Below are positions 62,341-64,000 of a stretch of DNA of 64,000 nt, piece by piece. A program made the position numbers and the translations under genes. How positions within the stretch are numbered: the first letter of the stretch is position 1; each line of letters opens with the position of its first letter. Source of the DNA: CAXBES01 sp963974915 (GTDB lineage: Bacteria > Bacteroidota > Bacteroidia > Flavobacteriales > Flavobacteriaceae); the NCBI GenBank assembly GCA_963974915.1, contig CAXBES010000008.1, forward strand, positions 62,001 to 126,000. Reading direction: 5' to 3'. The notes beneath the pieces are model-generated. The model made no database searches. It worked only from the letters and a program-made list of their open reading frames with translations, and was not told the origin of the DNA.

Positions 62341-63405
62341 ATGAGTAAAGTAAAACAAAAATCACTGCACCAACGAGACTCAGAACTTGCCAACTCAAAC
62401 AGGCAACTGGAAATTCTGTCTAATGGAATCTTTGGCGATGGTGAATTACCAACTTTTGCAAAAAAAATTAAAGAAACAGATCAATTTCCTCTCAGACCTA
62501 AAAAACTGGAAGTCCTTCAAATTAATGTTGGATATATGTGTAATCAGGTTTGTGAGCATTGTCATGTAGATGCAGGACCCGATCGTAAAGAGATAATGAC
62601 GGTTGAGACGATGAAACAGTGTCTGGATGTTATAAAAAATACCGGCGCGCACACCTTAGACCTTACAGGTGGAGCCCCGGAAATGAACCCGAACTTTAGA
62701 TGGTTTGTTGAGGAAGCAAGCAAAGCAGGGATCAAAGATTTTATAGTTCGAAGTAATCTTACCATTATTAGAGCTAATAAAAAATATTATGATCTTCCCG
62801 AGTTCTTTAAAAAACACAACGTGCATGTGGTGAGCTCCATGCCGCACTGGACACGCGGAAAAACCGATAAACAACGAGGTGATGGAGTTTTCGATAAATC
62901 TATAAAGGCGCTTCAGGAACTCAATGCCGTAGGTTATGGTATGCCCGATAGTGATTTGCGTTTAGATCTCGTATACAATCCCAATGGCGCTTATCTTCCA
63001 GGTGATCAAATCGCGATGGAAAAAGATTTCAAAAAGGGGCTTATGGATGACTTTGGAATACACTTTCATAACCTTTTTGCCATAACAAATTTACCGATCG
63101 CAAGATTCCTGGATTATTTAATTGCCTCCGAGAACTACGAAGACTATATGTATCAGTTAGTAGAAGCGTATAATCCTGCGGCCGTAGAAAATGTAATGTG
63201 TACCAATACTATATCTGTTAGCTGGGATGGATGGTTGTACGATTGTGATTTTAATCAAATGCTCGGATTAAAAGTTGCGAGCAAGATAAAACACATAAAA
63301 GATTACAATGAAGAACAGCTTAATGATCGAAATATCTTGATTTCACAACACTGTTATGGATGCACAGCCGGAGCAGGAAGTAGTTGTCAGGGTTCGGTTG
63401 CATAA
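62341..63405 (+). CDS. arsS: Arsenosugar biosynthesis radical SAM protein ArsS
   Basis: The 354-residue protein has the radical SAM iron-sulfur motif in GYMCNQVCEHCHVDAGPDR (C67, C71, C74), followed by DLTGGAPEMNP. Its C-terminal DUF3641-type domain contains further Cys residues (VMCTNTISVSWDGWLYDCDFNQ and QHCYGCTAGAGSSC), likely ligands of auxiliary clusters. ArsS joins the 5'-deoxyadenosyl group to dimethylarsenic compounds, the key step to arsenosugars common in marine microbes. It lies between peroxidase-like and rhodanese genes, as usual for this cluster. ArsM is not in the window. Confidence 0.93.
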   Translation: MSKVKQKSLHQRDSELANSNRQLEILSNGIFGDGELPTFAKKIKETDQFPLRPKKLEVLQINVGYMCNQVCEHCHVDAGPDRKEIMTVETMKQCLDVIKNTGAHTLDLTGGAPEMNPNFRWFVEEASKAGIKDFIVRSNLTIIRANKKYYDLPEFFKKHNVHVVSSMPHWTRGKTDKQRGDGVFDKSIKALQELNAVGYGMPDSDLRLDLVYNPNGAYLPGDQIAMEKDFKKGLMDDFGIHFHNLFAITNLPIARFLDYLIASENYEDYMYQLVEAYNPAAVENVMCTNTISVSWDGWLYDCDFNQMLGLKVASKIKHIKDYNEEQLNDRNILISQHCYGCTAGAGSSCQGSVA

Positions 63406-63426
63406 TTTCAAATAGTTTTTACACCC

Positions 63427-63930
63427 ATGAATCTTAAAATTTTATGCATATTTCTAATCGCATTTACCACAAAAGTTAATGCACAAGGTTCGTTAGATGT
63501 ATTGCTCGATACATATAACACCAGAAGCGTTCCCTATATTTCTGTGGAAGGATTAAGAATGCTTCAGGTAAATGATTCGGTAGTAGTATTAGATGCTCGT
63601 GAACGAAATGAATACGAGGTAAGCCACATAGCTTCAGCTAAATATATTGGTTTCAGTGAGTTTTCTTCGGAAGAGATCACTTCAATGATAAAAGATAAGA
63701 ACGTTCCTATTATTGTGTATTGTTCTCTCGGAATTCGTTCCGAAGAAATTGGAGAAAAGCTTCAAAAAGAAGGATACACCAACGTAAAGAATCTGTATGG
63801 TGGCATTTTTGAATGGAAAAATAATGATTATCCCGTTCTTGATCCTAAAGGCAACGAAACTGAAAAAGTACATGCATTTTCCAGATCATGGGGCAAGTGG
63901 TTAACAAAAGGTAAAAAAGTGTATGACTAA
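63427..63930 (+). CDS. Secreted rhodanese-like protein
   Basis: The 167 residues begin with a signal peptide (LCIFLIAFTTKVNAQ) and form one rhodanese domain: VVVLDARERNEYEVSHIASAKYIGF, then the active-site loop YCSLGIRSEEIG with the catalytic Cys, and NLYGGIFEWKNNDYPV. This subtype accompanies arsenosugar clusters. Its stop lies inside the start of the next gene (8-base overlap), so they are coupled. Sulfur or arsenic handling in the periplasm is inference. Confidence 0.88.
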   Translation: MNLKILCIFLIAFTTKVNAQGSLDVLLDTYNTRSVPYISVEGLRMLQVNDSVVVLDARERNEYEVSHIASAKYIGFSEFSSEEITSMIKDKNVPIIVYCSLGIRSEEIGEKLQKEGYTNVKNLYGGIFEWKNNDYPVLDPKGNETEKVHAFSRSWGKWLTKGKKVYD

Positions 63931-64000
63931 GGAATTGTTAATTATCTTTACCCGAAACCCGGAGTTAGGAAAGTGCAAAACACGCTTAGCCGCTACTATT
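63923..64000 (+). CDS. TIGR04282-type arsenosugar glycosyltransferase, N-terminal fragment (window edge)
   Basis: The ATG at 63923 overlaps the rhodanese stop. The visible start encodes MTKELLIIFTRNPELGKCKTR, the opening of the DUF2064/TIGR04282 glycosyltransferase family that accompanies ArsS. Only 26 codons are in the window; the frame continues past its end. Confidence 0.75.
   Translation, partial: MTKELLIIFTRNPELGKCKTRLAATI

Overview
The window is chromosomal DNA of a marine-type Flavobacteriaceae bacterium (Bacteroidota). This follows from the flank genes: a GYDIA-type GHMP kinase beside HMG-CoA reductase, an LptC lipoprotein, a CNNM/CorC protein, a PpiD-like foldase, an arsenosugar-type radical SAM operon and tryptophan dioxygenase. 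The TAnnTTTG -7 boxes fit as well. No species is claimed.

Layout. (1) 1-13284 is ordinary core genome: POT transporter (cut by the window edge), DPP-IV-like peptidase, two mevalonate-pathway genes, then a minus-strand block coaX / FadL-like porin / TPR protein / LptC / small membrane protein / CNNM protein / PpiD, and a tRNA-Phe(GAA). (2) 13285-57994 is one integrated genomic island, more AT-rich by eye. It starts at the 3' end of tRNA-Phe and ends with a 13-bp copy of that end next to a tyrosine recombinase. GTGTAAAACA direct repeats, probable integrase arm sites, lie just inside both ends. (3) 57995-64000 is core again: redoxin, cytochrome c/copper monooxygenase-like protein, tryptophan 2,3-dioxygenase, DUF481-like protein, and an arsenosugar cluster (CMD/peroxidase-like, ArsS, rhodanese, start of a TIGR04282-type glycosyltransferase).

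The island is a stack of defence and conflict modules. Its left part has regulators, an SH3 lipoprotein, a tandem paralogue pair of unknown function and a ParB-methyltransferase fusion. Next (19322-23533) comes a nucleotide-centred operon: MazG-like pyrophosphohydrolase, alpha-glutamyl/putrescinyl-thymine pyrophosphorylase-like protein, ThsB-like TIR, Nmad2, a second TIR-like protein and a small membrane protein. A serine recombinase, a RadC-like JAB protein and decayed DNA follow.

The centrepiece is 25773-43392. Eight tightly packed genes encode an AbiEi-like regulator, an AbiEii-like nucleotidyltransferase, HsdM, HsdS, a NERD/double-kinase/ATPase giant, an unknown 517-aa protein, a HerA-like ATPase with an internal PD-(D/E)XK-like motif, and a PP2C phosphatase. 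This matches the published description of MADS (methylation-associated defence system) in gene number and predicted activities. Directly behind it (43514-52446) sits a three-gene module that I do not recognise as a described system: a Dna2/Upf1-type helicase with an IF2-N-like start, a 1486-residue protein made of more than twenty W-D-W-type repeats and ending in a DarT-like DNA ADP-ribosyltransferase, and an unusually short DarG-like macrodomain protein. The inferred logic is modification and self-recognition by HsdM/HsdS, signalling by kinase and phosphatase, DNA attack by the ATPase/nuclease, and a back-up ADP-ribosylating toxin restrained by the macrodomain protein.

All assignments come from reading motifs by eye. 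No database search was run.
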